A stretch of 64,000 bases of DNA from positions 11,605,516 to 11,669,515 of the forward strand of contig OW203734.1 in assembly GCA_934045075.1 (NCBI GenBank), in the 5' to 3' direction. A model generated the notes under the pieces. The model was given only the letters and a program-made list of their open reading frames with translations. It was not told where the DNA came from and did no database searches. The position numbers were made by a program, and so were the translations under genes. This document shows positions 31,994 through 47,099 of this stretch, in pieces (within the stretch, counting starts at the first letter, position 1; each line of letters opens with the position of its first letter). Origin of the DNA: Yponomeuta sedellus. Its lineage: Eukaryota > Arthropoda > Insecta > Lepidoptera > Yponomeutidae.

Positions 31994-32212
31994 TTAAAAA
32001 CCTATTTAGAGGCTAAAAATTTCACCCATGCCGGGATTCGAACCCGCAACCTCTGGCTATCCGTGCCAGCGCTCTACCAATTGAGCCAATGGGCGACTCA
32101 CTGGCATCAGTGAAATTTCGAACCTCTACACTATTCTCTGTATTACGTACAGGCAGCGACATTTTAAATTTGTCCTTAGCACGGGTTAGTGCATTAAAAA
32201 TAAAAATAGTAT
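31994..32212 (-). mobile_element. tRNA-SINE 1 with inverted 5' part, 14-bp target duplication
   Basis: Between AATAAGGTAATTAT at 31980-31993 and 32213-32226 lies a SINE whose head and linker (31994-32164) read on the minus strand. Its last 50 bases (TTGTCCTTAGCACGGG...TAAAAATAGTA) read on the plus strand. The inversion point is in a TTTTAAA run. Within one duplication this is the signature of twin priming or an equivalent snap-back. Confidence 0.9.
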
Positions 32213-32281
32213 AATAAGGTAATTATGTTTTACCTAATAAATAATCGCGATTAGACCCGTTAAGTATATAACTATGAATTT

Positions 32282-32372
32282 ATATGTTTTGTGATGTCCT
32301 TGCCTGGTTAGCATAGCACAGGGTATTCTAGTTTGGGACCAGAGCAAGTGATCGTATTGGGTGGAAGTTATT
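32282..32372 (+). mobile_element. tRNA-SINE family 3 tail
   Basis: TTTTGTGATGTCCTTGCCTGG, AGTTTGGGACCAGAGCAAG and TGATCGTATTGGGTGG match the tail at 135-210. Confidence 0.6.
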
Positions 32373-32590
32373 ATAAATATTAATGACGTCACAAGAATCA
32401 GTCGACGTAACAATTACAAGTCCTATACAATAGGTTCTTTAAAAACAATGTTACATAATTCATGTAAATTGATTGACTACATTCTAAAGGCGATATCAGA
32501 ATCCGAACCGACGATTACCTACAATTTTATATTACGTTTTGGGATTTTCGCAATAACGTTATTTCGTTAAAAATCATGGACACGATTAGA

Positions 32591-32635
32591 CACGAACCCA
32601 TGTAATACTTAAGAAGTGTATTACGTGGGTTCGTG
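32591..32635. repeat. 45-bp hairpin
   Basis: Arms CACGAACCCATGTAATACTT and its near complement AGTGTATTACGTGGGTTCGTG; the loop is a few bases. Confidence 0.85.
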
Positions 32636-32771
32636 AACTATTCGAAGAGTACAGTCACTTGAACTATTCTTACTTCTGTTGCGAGAGACTTTGCTACCAT
32701 TCGAAGTTCCATCTTCTGTCGAATGTACTTGATTTAAAGTAATTTGAGAAACGTGCTTATTTTTGCATTAT

Positions 32772-32935
32772 ATACAGAGAGTACCTATTGTAAAGAGGTT
32801 CGAAATTTCACTGATGCCGGTGAGTCGCCCATTAACTCAGTTGGAAGAGCGCTGGCACGGATAGCCAGAGGTCGCGGGTTCCAATTCCGGCATGAGTGGA
32901 ATTTTTAGCCTCTTGATAGGTTTTTAAAATTATAT
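32772..32935 (+). mobile_element. tRNA-SINE 1, copy at 32.8 kb
   Basis: GAAATTTCACTGATGCCGG leader, CCCATTAACTCAGTTGGAAG A box, GGTTCCAATTCCGGCATGAG B box (decayed), TTTTTAGCCTCTTGATAGG linker. No inverted 5' arm in this copy. Confidence 0.8.
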
Positions 32936-33232
32936 ACTTTGATAAATGGACCGACTTAAACTGCAACCGTGTAACCGTGCAAGCTAATTTAAATATTTAC
33001 AGTCGAGCACTTGTACAAATACTACAGACGTCAAGAAGTGAGATTTTTTTTCCAATATTTTTAAAAAGACGCAGAAGTAAGAACCGATCGACGTTACTAT
33101 CCAAGGAATCGTTCGAAAGGTAATTGTATGAATCCAGTGTTAAGTAAATACAAAACACTTGCTTTATCATCGCACTCATCCGCAGACGTAGTGAGTGTTG
33201 GGTGTGTGTGTCGGTTCGTTGCGAAAAATATA

Positions 33233-33776
33233 AGGGGTCGTCCATTAATCGCGTACAACTCATAAGGGGCTGAGGGAGGACGCTAAAAATCACGAAATAT
33301 TACGAGGCATCCCCCTTGTAATATTTATGGTGAGGGTGTGGTGACGTCACACGTGTATTAGGTTTTAACATAGGTAACTATTTTTTTTTGTCGGTCAACA
33401 ACAATGTGCAGTTTAATTTTCAGTCAAGACGAGACGTATTTCTTTCGGTGCCTAATTCTGTCAATTATCCAGAATTTGATAAAATAAAAATATGATATAG
33501 ATCATCATCATCATCATCATCATCGGCCATTTGACGTCTACTGAAGGACAAAGGCCTCGTTCGTGGTTTCTTGGTCTTGCGCCGCCTGCACTGTACACCT
33601 TCCATAGATACTAGCACTTAAGGATTATATTTTAAGAATCATTAAGATATTTTGTAGCAAAAAATACACCTGATTTTGAGTACGTGCGGGGGGGTTAGTA
33701 TTGCTAGAACCTCACGTTGTATCACCAAGGGGGAGGTTGTAAAATAGAAACATCACGTGATTAATGGACGATCCCT
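33233..33776. mobile_element. Inverted-repeat DNA element (GGGTCGTCCATTAAT ends) containing a LINE end
   Basis: Ends GGGGTCGTCCATTAATCGCG and the near complement CACGTGATTAATGGACGATCCC, with TAAG-like bases outside both. The middle has a TGACGTCA (CRE-type) octamer at 33342-33349 and, at 33500-33600, a CATCATCAT LINE end inserted antisense. Confidence 0.7.
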
Positions 33777-33937
33777 AAGTTACTTGAGAGTAAAATCGCC
33801 ACTTCTGTCTACCCACAGCAACTGCAACGTTGCCGAAACGTTGGCAATTAAGGTACTTAAACTTCTCTATTTTGAACTCAATTTAAAATAGAAACCATTG
33901 TTATTTTCAAAATCAGAATTAGGGAGTCTTCTTACCT

Positions 33938-34020
33938 TATAAAGCCGCGTATATAACACGCGAGCGCGTATGTACCACTGTCTTGGTATATAGGTACGCT
34001 CAGCTTACTACTCGTAGAAC
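33938..34020 (+). promoter_or_regulatory. Possible promoter region upstream of the GMC gene
   Basis: Two TATA-like strings, TATAAAG near 33938 and TATATAA near 33951, sit about 620 bases before the proposed start codon. An initiator-like TCAG lies near 34003. There is no other support and the spacing allows a long leader. Weak call. Confidence 0.2.
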
Positions 34021-34574
34021 ACCGGCGACCTTAGTACGAAAATTGGGTGTTTTCAACTAAGTGTAATAAAATCGCCAGAAAACATGATACGGGTAGCATA
34101 TATAACACATCACTCAGTTCGGGTATACAAAAATCATTTTAGGCCTGTATATAACTAACGTCCATTAAAAACAGTTCTCACCAAATATTTGAAAATCTTA
34201 ATTTACGAAGATATTGAAAAACTATTGAATAGGAATACCTGAAAAGAAATATATTACCGTACATATCGTCGTGTTTTATTATGATAATAACGGCTATAAT
34301 TCTTATTCGAAATGAAGTTCTAACTTTTAGGGCATGCTCAGTTTTAAAAGCGTCTAAAACTAATTGTATTGGTGTGCACACCGCTTATTTACTTTATTCA
34401 CCGTTTATCGACAGTCGTTTATTTATTTTAAATGTTAAAACTAAAACAGAGCCACCGACACAGGCTCAGCCGAGTTTAGGGTAAATTTCATTTATATATT
34501 TTTAAGTATATAAATATTAAATATATTTTTACTTTACTCTAAATTAACATTTTCCTTGTTTTGTTTAAGATAAA

Positions 34575-38164
<3,590 letters not shown>

Positions 38165-38269
38165 AATTGTCGTAGGTATATTTAAAGAGTATAAACGCAA
38201 TGTTGTGCTTAATTCAGTTTATTTCTTTGTTAATTTAAAATTTTCTTCTTTGTTATGTCTGTACCAATG

Positions 38270-38494
38270 TATGTGCGTACGTACATACGTACGTACATAC
38301 ATACATACATACATACATATATACATACATACATACATACATACATACATACATACATACATACATACATACATACATACATACATACATACATACATAC
38401 ATACATACATACATACATACATACATACATACATACATACATACATACATACATACATACATACATACATACATACATACATACATACATACAT
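38270..38494. repeat. TACA tetranucleotide microsatellite
   Basis: About 225 bases of nearly pure TACA repeats begin with a short TACG-variant section and lie about 110 bases after the GMC stop codon. Open frames on both strands (YIHT and MYVC peptides) are products of the repeat. Confidence 0.97.
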
Positions 38495-38499
38495 GTCGC

Positions 38500-41125
38500 C
38501 TGAAACCGGATGAATCATTCGATAGACTTCTAATATCTTTCTTACACGAAGGCCCTTCCAGGGCAACCATGTATCTTTTAGCGCGGTCAACTAATTTTGG
38601 GGATGAAGAATCGTCGGTTATATACTCAACGAATTAAATAGTCAATTTACTACACATGAAAGAAAAGAAGAGTCTTGAAATAAATTTATATGAAAACAAC
38701 ATTCGAATTTTGAATGGTTAAAGAGGTGGCCAGTGTCTGCAGCAACCTCCTTTAATTTCCGAACGCTTTCCTACAGTTGTCATATTCACGTCGCGTCGTC
38801 ACATTTCCTTGTGTTAGTTCAGAGCTGTCAAAACCAGCGCTCATGCAGCGCTGCAGTTCGAAGTCATTTCCGACGTCACAGCCAATCGAGAGTCTGGATT
38901 GGTGCTTGTACGGAAGTAATGTGCGGAGTGACGAATGAATTAGGTACGTACTGAATTGGTGTACTTTAAGTCATAGTTGGGAATCTAGTATAGCATGCTC
39001 CGGGAACAGTTTTCACTTAAACCAAATTGCCTGGAAGTTACATAAAATCTCGCAATCGCTTAGCATTAACTATAATCTTAATGATTTGGTGCATCTAAAG
39101 TTATTGAATTGTAATAATCTGATATTACGAAGAGACAGATTTTATGTGTACGTTACGGAATTCCCTAATCGGAGTTTATCAACTTGAGTTAATATACTAG
39201 AACGTACAACGTTAATCCTCGTCGGTACATGAACTAACAAATATTAAATAGGCTTCAGGAATGAATAAAATTCAGTCCAAATGCGTGAACAACATCAACT
39301 ATCTCGCGTGTCTACACTCCACGGTCTGACAAAACAAACCGTTAAGTGAAGACTTGAAGAAACATAGCGGATATTAAAATAATAATTTGCTTTCAGAACA
39401 AGTCAAACACAACTGCACACATTTTACAACTGTTATGCACATTTATATTGAACGCGTTTATTTATTTAAGGATCTACATTACCGTACCCTCAATAGGCCT
39501 TCCTCGGCGCTCGGTGTCATGCGGAATACGTCCGCAATGAAAATTTGTGAACCACTTATGTATCGTTCCGTGAGACGGCACAGAATTCCCGTAATAGGAT
39601 ATACTTTTTAACTAGTTTTGATCTACTCATTGGGTTTTCCAAGTAAAAAGTATGTTTAAATAACACGCGACAACTCCAATTTTAGAGAAGAAAACGCTGA
39701 CAACTTAGAGATTTCGCACCGATTTTTTTATGTTTCTAAAAAGCTTAGCACAAACACCATAAAAACACCATATTTGAAAAAAAAAGTAGAACAACTTTTT
39801 AATTAGGTAAGAAAAAAGTTTGTATTCAGTCTTAATGTCATAGAGTTATCACACTGCCATCGTATTTTCGCCCGATGCACCAGATAGATGACAGATTCAT
39901 TACATTACAAACAAAAAAAATAATAACGGAATATGATTCCAAGTAGATTATTCCAAACGTACTACAAGTATATTTTTTATCAAACTCTTGCAGAGCTTCA
40001 CATCAGTAATAACAGACCATAGTGTAGCCAGAACAATGCGACAATCATGACGATGGATCCATCTCTTGATTGTTACGTCAATTAGAACGGTTTTTAAACC
40101 GTTATTTAAACATTAAGATGGAAATTATAATAATTATTACCGGTTTTTCTCCTCAATGTAGCCGGGATTTTCAAGTATATTTTATAACACTTCCTGAACT
40201 CTCCGACGATGCCAAGAATTGCTAAATCGATACTTTGAAAATCTATTTCAGCGCTCAGCCTCATAAAACGTGAGAACGTGCAATAAAAGAAGCCTGTAGT
40301 TTTTTACTGAAATCAAGTGGCGCACTTTGAAGCAGAAAATAGTTAAAAGTTACACCCAACGGTTCCCGCCTCGAATCCTGAAACGAACGAGAGTAGACGG
40401 GACTTCCAGCGTCAATTACAAACATAGTAGAGTCGGAATAGCTTGTAGAGATGTACAGTTTACTCGGCAGGCACTCTGTTCTGAGTACACATCTGGTGAC
40501 CTCGACTGTCATACAAACAAAATGGACGCTTAGGTCTTCTTAGATCTTCTATCTCGAGTATAACCCTGGCATTTTATTGCTTACTTGACACTAACAACAA
40601 GGCTGATGTTTGATGGATGTTGGTCACAAAGTTGCTTAAAAAACATTTTTACGATTTTAAACTGCCAATCCAGCTTGCAAACTTTTGTGTTTAGTTAATG
40701 TTTTCAAACCATCTACGTTTGTACTGCGGCATAACATAGTTTGAATATTCATGCGAGAAATACACCGTATTTAATAGCGCTGTTGATGCGATACACAATA
40801 ACGCTCTGTGTAACTCTGTTGACATATCCATCCGTGGGGTACGACGCGTTGTCAAAACATGACGCTTAAGCCTAACTCTAAATTTAACCGTAGAAAATCT
40901 GCACCGGAGAGCTCATGAAATCGCTAAACCGATAGGAAGTTGAGCTCTTGATATCCTATTAGTAGTCCAATTAGCCTGTAACTTGCTAATCGTGCGGGCC
41001 TTCGGTCTTTAGTGCGGCCAAATGTAAACAACCCACAGGACGGTCTGTCGTCCGTCGTCAGTTGGAGGGTCACTCCTAATTGACCACAAGTGAAAACTAT
41101 AATAGTTCTATTATTTTTGTTGCCC
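38500..41125. other. Featureless 2.6-kb stretch
   Basis: AT-rich sequence with only short unsupported frames (60-83 codons). I see no tRNA, SINE box, LINE tail, inverted repeat or splice-supported exon. It may hold GMC downstream sequence or old repeats beyond recognition. Confidence 0.5.
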
Positions 41126-41127
41126 TA

Positions 41128-41375
41128 ACCCGTGCTAGGGACAATTTTTAAAAAACCTATTTAGAGGCTAAAAATTCAACCAATACTACACGTACTCGGG
41201 GCTGCAAATTATTTTAGCCAGATGTCGCTGACTGTAAGTAATACAGATAGTTAAGTAGTGTAAAGTGCCCATTAGCTCAGTTGGGAGAGCGCTGGCACGG
41301 TTAGCCAGAGGTTGCGGGTTCGAGTCCCGGCATGGGTGGATTTTTTGGCCTCTAAATAGGTTTTTATAATAATTC
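41128..41375 (+). mobile_element. tRNA-SINE 1 with inverted 5' arm, copy at 41 kb
   Basis: Starts with the inverted tail and linker (CTAACCCGTGCTAGGGACAA, AAACCTATTTAGAGGCTAAA), then a diverged spacer, GATGTCGCTGACTG, CATTAGCTCAGTTGGGAG A box, GGTTCGAGTCCCGGCATGGG B box, and GGCCTCTAAATAGGTTTTT. Here the inverted arm includes part of the tail, so it is longer than in the 2.5- and 45.5-kb copies. Confidence 0.82.
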
Positions 41376-41812
41376 TTCTAATTTCTTTTGTAATCCTATG
41401 GCGTAACCGACAAAAAGATATGAGATAAAATGTATTGATTACGCGAGGATTGCTTTCAATTTTTCGACGTTTGTTAATGCGCTGCGATCTGGTTTTAATG
41501 TTGTCATGATATCAAATCCATCCACGTGAAAACGACGGAACTAAGGGACTGTATGAATGCTATATGATTCACTATAAAAGCGTAACAAATCCGTAATATT
41601 ATGATTTTAGTGAACCTAACACATTGGCAGAAAAGCTAACCACTTATTTCAAACACAATTATCTGACGTATAAAAGAAAATTCTTTTTTAAAACGATATA
41701 AAACCGAATAAATAGCGAGCAGTTCGCCACATCATGAGTTACGAATATGTCTTACGTTTGATTTAAATTAAATGTGATGTTTGGTTTTACTCAATATTTT
41801 ATTGCATTTCAC

Positions 41813-41887
41813 AAGTAGATACAGATGATATTTAATATCGATATATATAATAGCGACATTAAATACTCGTATCATCTGTATCTACTT
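41813..41887. repeat. 75-bp foldback
   Basis: AAGTAGATACAGATGATA at the left and TATCATCTGTATCTACTT at the right, with further pairing through TTTAATATCG. No coding. Confidence 0.85.
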
Positions 41888-41949
41888 ATAAACTTCTAAA
41901 TTCTTTATAAAACTCTCGTTTTAGGAGACTTGCAAGTATGACAGTCAAG

Positions 41950-42042
41950 TCATCATCATCATCAACCCATTATGTCCCCACAATGGGGCACAGGTCTTTT
42001 CTCTAAGAAAGGTTTAGGCCATACTCTACCACGGGCCAAGTA
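41950..42042 (-). mobile_element. 5S-derived SINE, subfamily B, 3' fragment (copy 15)
   Basis: CATCATCATCATCAACCCAT, TATGTCCCCACAATGGGGCA, TAGGCCATACTCTACCACGG: only the last 90 bases of the SINE. Immediately followed by an RTE end. Confidence 0.75.
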
Positions 42043-42047
42043 TACAA

Positions 42048-42198
42048 GTATTCTTCTTCTTCTTCAGGCTATATTAATTCACTGCTGGACATAGCCCTCC
42101 CCTAATGAGCGCCATAGCGCAAGGTTGTGCCATCATTGGGGGGTAGTGCCCATAATCCCCACACTGGGAATGCGGGTTGGGGATCGCAGTTTGGGTCA
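42048..42198 (-). mobile_element. RTE-like LINE 3' end with GAA tail
   Basis: TTCTTCTTCTTCTTCAGGC, CACTGCTGGACATAGCCC, AATGAGCGCCATAGCGC and GTTGTGCCATCATTGGGG match 17758-17900. Confidence 0.7.
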
Positions 42199-42274
42199 AG
42201 TATAATAAATCATTATTATTTAAATGTTGTTATAACGTGCTTATTATTTGTAAGACAATTTGTTCATTTAAAAT

Positions 42275-42375
42275 AAGATAAGAATATTCTTTACTGGAAA
42301 GACAACAACTACAAAATATTTACAAATGTACGTAGTACAATTGGCGGCCTTATTACTAAAAGCAAACATTTAGTA
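42275..42375 (-). mobile_element. LINE 3'-end fragment
   Basis: GATAAGAATATTCTTTACTGG ... GTACAATTGGCGGCCTTATTAC, antisense of the common tail. Confidence 0.65.
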
Positions 42376-42861
42376 CTTAGACATTTAATTATAATAAAAT
42401 TTCTAAGTAGTATATATAATTAAAGCCGCAACTTATAATACTGATATCATGTTGATATGAGATGGAATAATTACTTCAACTTCGGTAACGAAGCATACTA
42501 TTATTAGTGAGTATATAACACAGTTACATTAAAAAAAGAAATTGAACAATCGGCGGCTTTCCCCTCGCCCTCACACTCGATGCGTACTGACCCATCGAGA
42601 GATAGCTAAGTCCCTTTTTAGGATTCCTTAGTCAACACGGAACTCCTATAATTTCACCATGTTCGACCGTCTGTCCATCTTTCTGTCTATCATAGGCCTC
42701 TTCTTTTATGGAGCCCCAAACTGCGTGTGTCTCAACGTAGCGTGAGCCGTTTTTTTTATTAACAATGTTATACTTACATAAGAGTTAAATTCATTGAATA
42801 GTCAGCTAGGGACGAACATATTTTAAAAGTAGAAGCAACAAATTTTATTGGACATCATTCA

Positions 42862-43168
42862 GAGTGCTTAGTGCGAGTTTATTAACTACTCGATCGCGTT
42901 AACGTAAACTCATATTTCTATGGCATCGAGGAAGCGCCACCTAGCGACAAGTATGGAAATTAAAATTGTTGAGTGCGAGTTGTAATGGTTTACGTTAAGA
43001 AGTGAACACGTTTACCAGCCAAAACACGAATAAACGCGAGTGCGAGTTGTACTGTGACAGCGTTTTGCCAGTTCGAACGGTTAACTTACTCATACTCACT
43101 ACTCAATGCTCGATTAACGCGGTAGTAAAGTTATTCGATTGGATCTGTCAAACTCGCACTAAGCCCTC
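42862..43168 (+). mobile_element. MITE family M2, copy 1 (~307 bp)
   Basis: Ends GAGTGCTTAGTGCGAGTTT and complement AAACTCGCACTAAGCCCTC. The interior shares ACGTAAACTCATATTTCTAT, GCGCCACCTAGCGACAAGTA and GTGAACACGTTTACCAGCC blocks with the shorter copy at 60173. Confidence 0.8.
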
Positions 43169-43368
43169 TGGACTCATTTAGGAACACACTACTTTAAGTT
43201 TGACTTTTGTACAGTCACACTAATAGATGTGGGATATTTTGTAGTACTCGCATTTGTATACCACGTGATAATAGCTAATAGAGCCTTGATGTCACTTAGC
43301 GGCTGACCCCGGCAGACACTGCATTTATTGTAAAAGTACGGATGCTCTTGTTTTCAATTAACGTTTAG

Positions 43369-43506
43369 CCCCCTTATTCATAATAGTCTGCTAACTTAAA
43401 GCATTGCTAATTCTCACTCTGTCCTCTTCTATTGACCTAAGTCAGAATGAAAGAGAACACTCTTTAGCAGGTGCTTTAAGTTAGCGGACCATTATGAATA
43501 AGGGGG
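43369..43506. mobile_element. MITE family M3 (138 bp) with TAG duplication
   Basis: Ends CCCCCTTATTCATAATAGTC and the near complement CCATTATGAATAAGGGGG; the inverted match extends about 35 bases (to GCTAACTTAAAGCA). Flanked by TAG at 43366-43368 and 43507-43509, a 3-bp duplication of the kind left by Harbinger-type elements. Noncoding. Confidence 0.85.
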
Positions 43507-43865
43507 TAGATGTTTAGTGTTTCTATCTTCAAAAACTTAGAAATGTTAAAAACAGGCAACGGGTGAAGTAGCAAAAAATACATTTTTCAGTTTAATTTCA
43601 TTGGTTTTGTACTCAATTATCTAAGTCTAGAAATATCTGTATTAAAGCAATAAAGCGTTCACTATCTATCTATCTTTCTACGAATGTCTGTAAATAGGTA
43701 ACAAAGAAGCAGTTAGAGTGATTAATATGGTTTTCATCCCACCATCTCGGAAAGAGTATTTTTAATCTTCAATATCTGAGTGGAAAAGCCGTTTTTATTC
43801 TCTAGAGGATAAAGTAAATTGAATTTAGAACATCGTGTGCACTAAGTTTGTGAATTAAAAAAATA

Positions 43866-43980
43866 GATAAATAGATAGAATATTCTTTATTGCATGTACA
43901 CCAAGGATTACATAAGAGACTTATAAAATAACAGTACAGTACAAGTGGCGGCCTTATTACTTAAAGTAATTTAAAATATT
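43866..43980 (-). mobile_element. LINE 3'-end fragment
   Basis: AGATAGAATATTCTTTATTGC, ACACCAAGGATTACATAAG and AAGTGGCGGCCTTATTAC: common tail, antisense. Confidence 0.7.
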
Positions 43981-44253
43981 ACACTGAATTTAAATAACTG
44001 TAGCAACGTTACTTTATAATTTACTTTATAGTATTATTTTGTTATAATTTAAAGATTATTCTGTAATACTTACCTGTCATAATGTAGTAATTAATACCTA
44101 AGCTGAAATAAAAGTGTACCTATCTTGTGATTGTAAACGTTTTTTTTTTGCATTTAGTCATTTCCTCGCTAAGGTGGAATGAAAAGTTACGTGTTGCACT
44201 CGAGTGCAAAGATTTTTCACCTCGTGCTCTTTTGATTCCCTCGCTAACGCTCA

Positions 44254-44304
44254 GGATTCTAATTTTGAATCACTCGCTGCGCTCGTGATTCAATTTTAGA
44301 ATCC
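44254..44304. repeat. 51-bp palindrome within a CpG-rich short block
   Basis: GGATTCTAATTTTGAATCAC and its near complement GTGATTCAATTTTAGAATCC around CTCGCTGCGCT. The flanks have TGCACTCGAGTGCA, another palindrome (44203-44216). Confidence 0.85.
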
Positions 44305-44589
44305 TTCGCTTGCTCGGTCATCAAAATTGAACACGCGGTTAAAAAGCAACTTTGCACTCTTGTATAACAAATTACTATTATTTACTGTTAAGATTGAACC
44401 AGGGAAGAGCAGCAAGACACTTTTGCCTTGGGAGCAAAATTTTCCATACCGCCACGCTGCCCCACTGGTCGTAGAATATTCGAAATACCCCTATATTGAA
44501 AAGAATATTTTGCTGCACCACGCTTGCTTTGATGTGGTTCACGGTTAAGCTTAGCGTCCAACTTAAATTACTAGTAGGTACATACTTAT

Positions 44590-44630
44590 TTTTATCTACT
44601 CTGATACTATAATACAAAGATTATAGTATC
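44590..44630. repeat. Short hairpin
   Basis: Arms TCTGATACTATAAT and ATTATAGTATCAGA with a 6-base loop. Confidence 0.8.
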
Positions 44631-44938
44631 AGAGAGAAACTGATAAGAAAACTCTTATTACAAACATAACGCATAGGCCAAAAATAAAAAAACTAAAAGT
44701 TTAATTACGATACAGGTCTTGTATGGACACCTGTATCATAATATAACTTTTAAATCATAACGATACACCTATACAACCGCCAGCTGGACCAAGAAGGTTG
44801 AACCTCTACTTTAAAAAAAAAGGTTTCAATGAACGAGTCCGCGGCGACGCAACACGCATGCGTAATCGATGTTTGCGCCCTGGCGCTAACATTTTACATT
44901 TAAAAAAACTTTTCAATATTTACACAAACTTTGGTTCT

Positions 44939-45084
44939 ATTCTTTTTAATGCACTATCCCGTGCTAAGGACAATTTTATTTTAAGGACAATAATGACAGC
45001 GCTGGCACGGATACCCAGAGGTCGCGGGTTCGAATCCCGGCATGGGTGGAATTTTTAGCATCCAAAGAGGTTTTAAAAAAAAAG
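44939..45084 (+). mobile_element. tRNA-SINE 1, deleted copy with inverted tail
   Basis: Begins with the inverted tail (TTTTTAATGCACTATCCCGTG, CTAAGGACAATTTTA), then jumps to CAGCGCTGGCACGGATACCC, B box GGTTCGAATCCCGGCATGGG and the linker. TTTGGTTCT occurs at 44930-44938 and 45085-45093, a 9-bp target duplication. The A box is gone. Confidence 0.8.
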
Positions 45085-45512
45085 TTTGGTTCTGTTTAAT
45101 ATTATTTTATGTATTATAGTATGAGAGTAAATAAAGTAGTCTATGACACTGTACTCTTATAACACTCGTGTGATACTATAAAAAAACTCGCCTAATAAAA
45201 CACACACGTCTTATAAGAACCCTTATTATGCAACAGTATCATAAATTACTATAATGTTACTGTACTTTAGTACATTGACGCCCTAAGAAGAACGTAAAAA
45301 AATTAACCTTATGGGGTAAATCGGTTTCATAACACGATGAATACCCACTGGCGTTGGCATCAAACGAGTATCCTAATTCCCAACACAACGTAACGTGACC
45401 GAATAGGCGACAAAACTGTTCAACGCCTTGAAATACGATTCGATGATTACGGTCGATTATGGTCAGTATCATTTTGACAATTAATTAAAGTGATACAAAA
45501 TTACTGATAATC

Positions 45513-45768
45513 TTAAAAACTTATTTAGAGGCTAAAATTCCACCCATGCCGGGAAGTATAGGCGTATGTCGCTGCCTGTACGTAATACAGAGAATGTTGT
45601 AAAGAGGTTCGAACTTTCACTGATGCCGGTGATTGGCTCAGTTGGAAGAAGCGCTGGCACAGATAGCCAGAGGTCGCGGGTTCGAGTCTCGGCATGGGTG
45701 GGATTTTTAGCCTCTAAATAAGTTAATAAAATTGTTCTTAGCACGGGTTAGTGCATTAAAAATAATAT
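45513..45768 (+). mobile_element. tRNA-SINE 1, near-complete copy with inverted 5' arm, 14-bp target duplication
   Basis: Flanked by AATTACTGATAATC at 45499-45512 and 45769-45782. Order: inverted linker and T-arm (TTAAAAACTTATTTAGAGGC to CCACCCATGCCGGGA), then GTCGCTGCCTGTACGTAATA, the leader GAACTTTCACTGATGCCGG, a head with a degraded A box, B box GGTTCGAGTCTC, linker and the complete tail. The inverted arm lies inside the duplication, so it is part of the inserted unit. Confidence 0.92.
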
Positions 45769-46159
45769 AATTACTGATAATCAATGGGAGATATTATAGA
45801 GAGGAATTATTATATTTCCTTTACGCTGTAATCTGTTTATATCGACTGTCATTTTCAGCGCCATTCTTTAAGGCTTGCGTGAACCGTAGTCCAAACCATT
45901 TCATCCAGATGCGATGGGTTCATTATTATTAGCACTAGCCCAAAAGGGTGGACGGCGTGGTCCACTGTACCCACCATTATGTATTCTGCGACCCGTAGAA
46001 ACTTTGTCGAATTAGCATAGAGCCGGGGCAGGGCGTCAACTTGTCGAACAAAAACAAAACAATTAATTACACAGCGAAAAGCGACGTGTGAACGAACAAA
46101 TAATGCGTGCAAACACGAAAATTGGCGCTGGAAAGTTTGACTGATGTACTTTGAGGGCT

Positions 46160-46385
46160 TAGATAGATAGAGAACACTTTCGTTATCTACCCTTGTATGT
46201 CCTCACTACTGGGGCACGAGTCTTTTCCCGCATCGCAGGAAGGTTAGGCCATACTCCACCACGGGGGCCAAGTCCGGGTATGGTACATGAAAAAGGAAAT
46301 TACACAGATCAATCTTAACCTAAGAGTACAGACGGCGGCCTTATCACTAAAAGTAATCTCTTACAGACAACCTTTGGTTGGACTG
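46160..46385 (-). mobile_element. LINE 3'-end fragment split by a 5S-SINE piece
   Basis: GATAGATAGAGAACACTTT at 46162 and CGGCGGCCTTATCACTAAAAG...CTCTTACAGACAACC at 46331-46380 are two parts of the common tail; the 5S-SINE 3' end lies between. Confidence 0.65.
46180..46282 (-). mobile_element. 5S-derived SINE, subfamily A, 3' fragment (copy 16)
   Basis: CGTTATCTACCCTTGTATGT, CTACTGGGGCACGAGTC and GGCCATACTCCACCACGGG: only the last 100 bases, inserted into a LINE tail, so severely 5'-truncated. Confidence 0.78.
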
Positions 46386-47099
46386 GAGCAAAAAATTGGA
46401 GGAGAGAGTAGATTTCATCACTGAAGCAGTGAAGCACTGCTTGTGATCTTTAATATGAATTTTTTATTATATAATTTTTCGGACTCTAACTATAAAAACG
46501 TAATCTATTAAATTGCTCCTTTCTACGTAAAAAAACCTTTAATCATCTTTAAAATAAAGAGGCGAGGACAGAACCCAGATCATTTGCATCGGGATCTTGA
46601 CACAAATACTAGTTAGATATACTGGGTAAGAATAAAATTATACAATTAGGCCGCCAGTTGTATACTTACTATGTTAGATATTTTAAAAATTTCATGTAGT
46701 TTTATTATCTAACACAGATTCTTTATCTAATGTAACACAATCGACAGTATTTGTCGACGTTTACATGTACTCGCTCGTTATCTTACGGATTATTTGTAAA
46801 GGTACTGTCGACTGCACATAATAATAATGTAATAAACGAGTGGAAGCCGTATAAAAACCGTTTTAATTATGCACATAATAGTTTCTATTAAAGATGTAAA
46901 ACAATCAAAATACCATACACAGAAAATTTATATAATTAAGAAGCATTTTCTACTGATGCTAAAAGTACGCACCGTGGCAATATCGCTCATAACAATTTAT
47001 TATAACAGTTCAAATTCTCACACCAACTCGTACATTTCATAATTTTGAAAAAAATATATGTAAAAATGCTTTTACCAAGTGCAAATACGTACTTAAAAA

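Noticed and set aside
38205..38590. Frames of 82-123 codons made of YIHT or MYVC repeats
   Set aside because: They are products of the TACA microsatellite.
41272..41338. A functional tRNA gene in the SINE-1 head
   Set aside because: The anticodon loop has no T at position 33, the acceptor stem ends in mismatches, and the unit is a repeated SINE head.
45855..46112. 85-codon minus-strand frame with moderately protein-like composition
   Set aside because: I could not connect it to any family or exon structure; chance or old transposon remnant is more likely.
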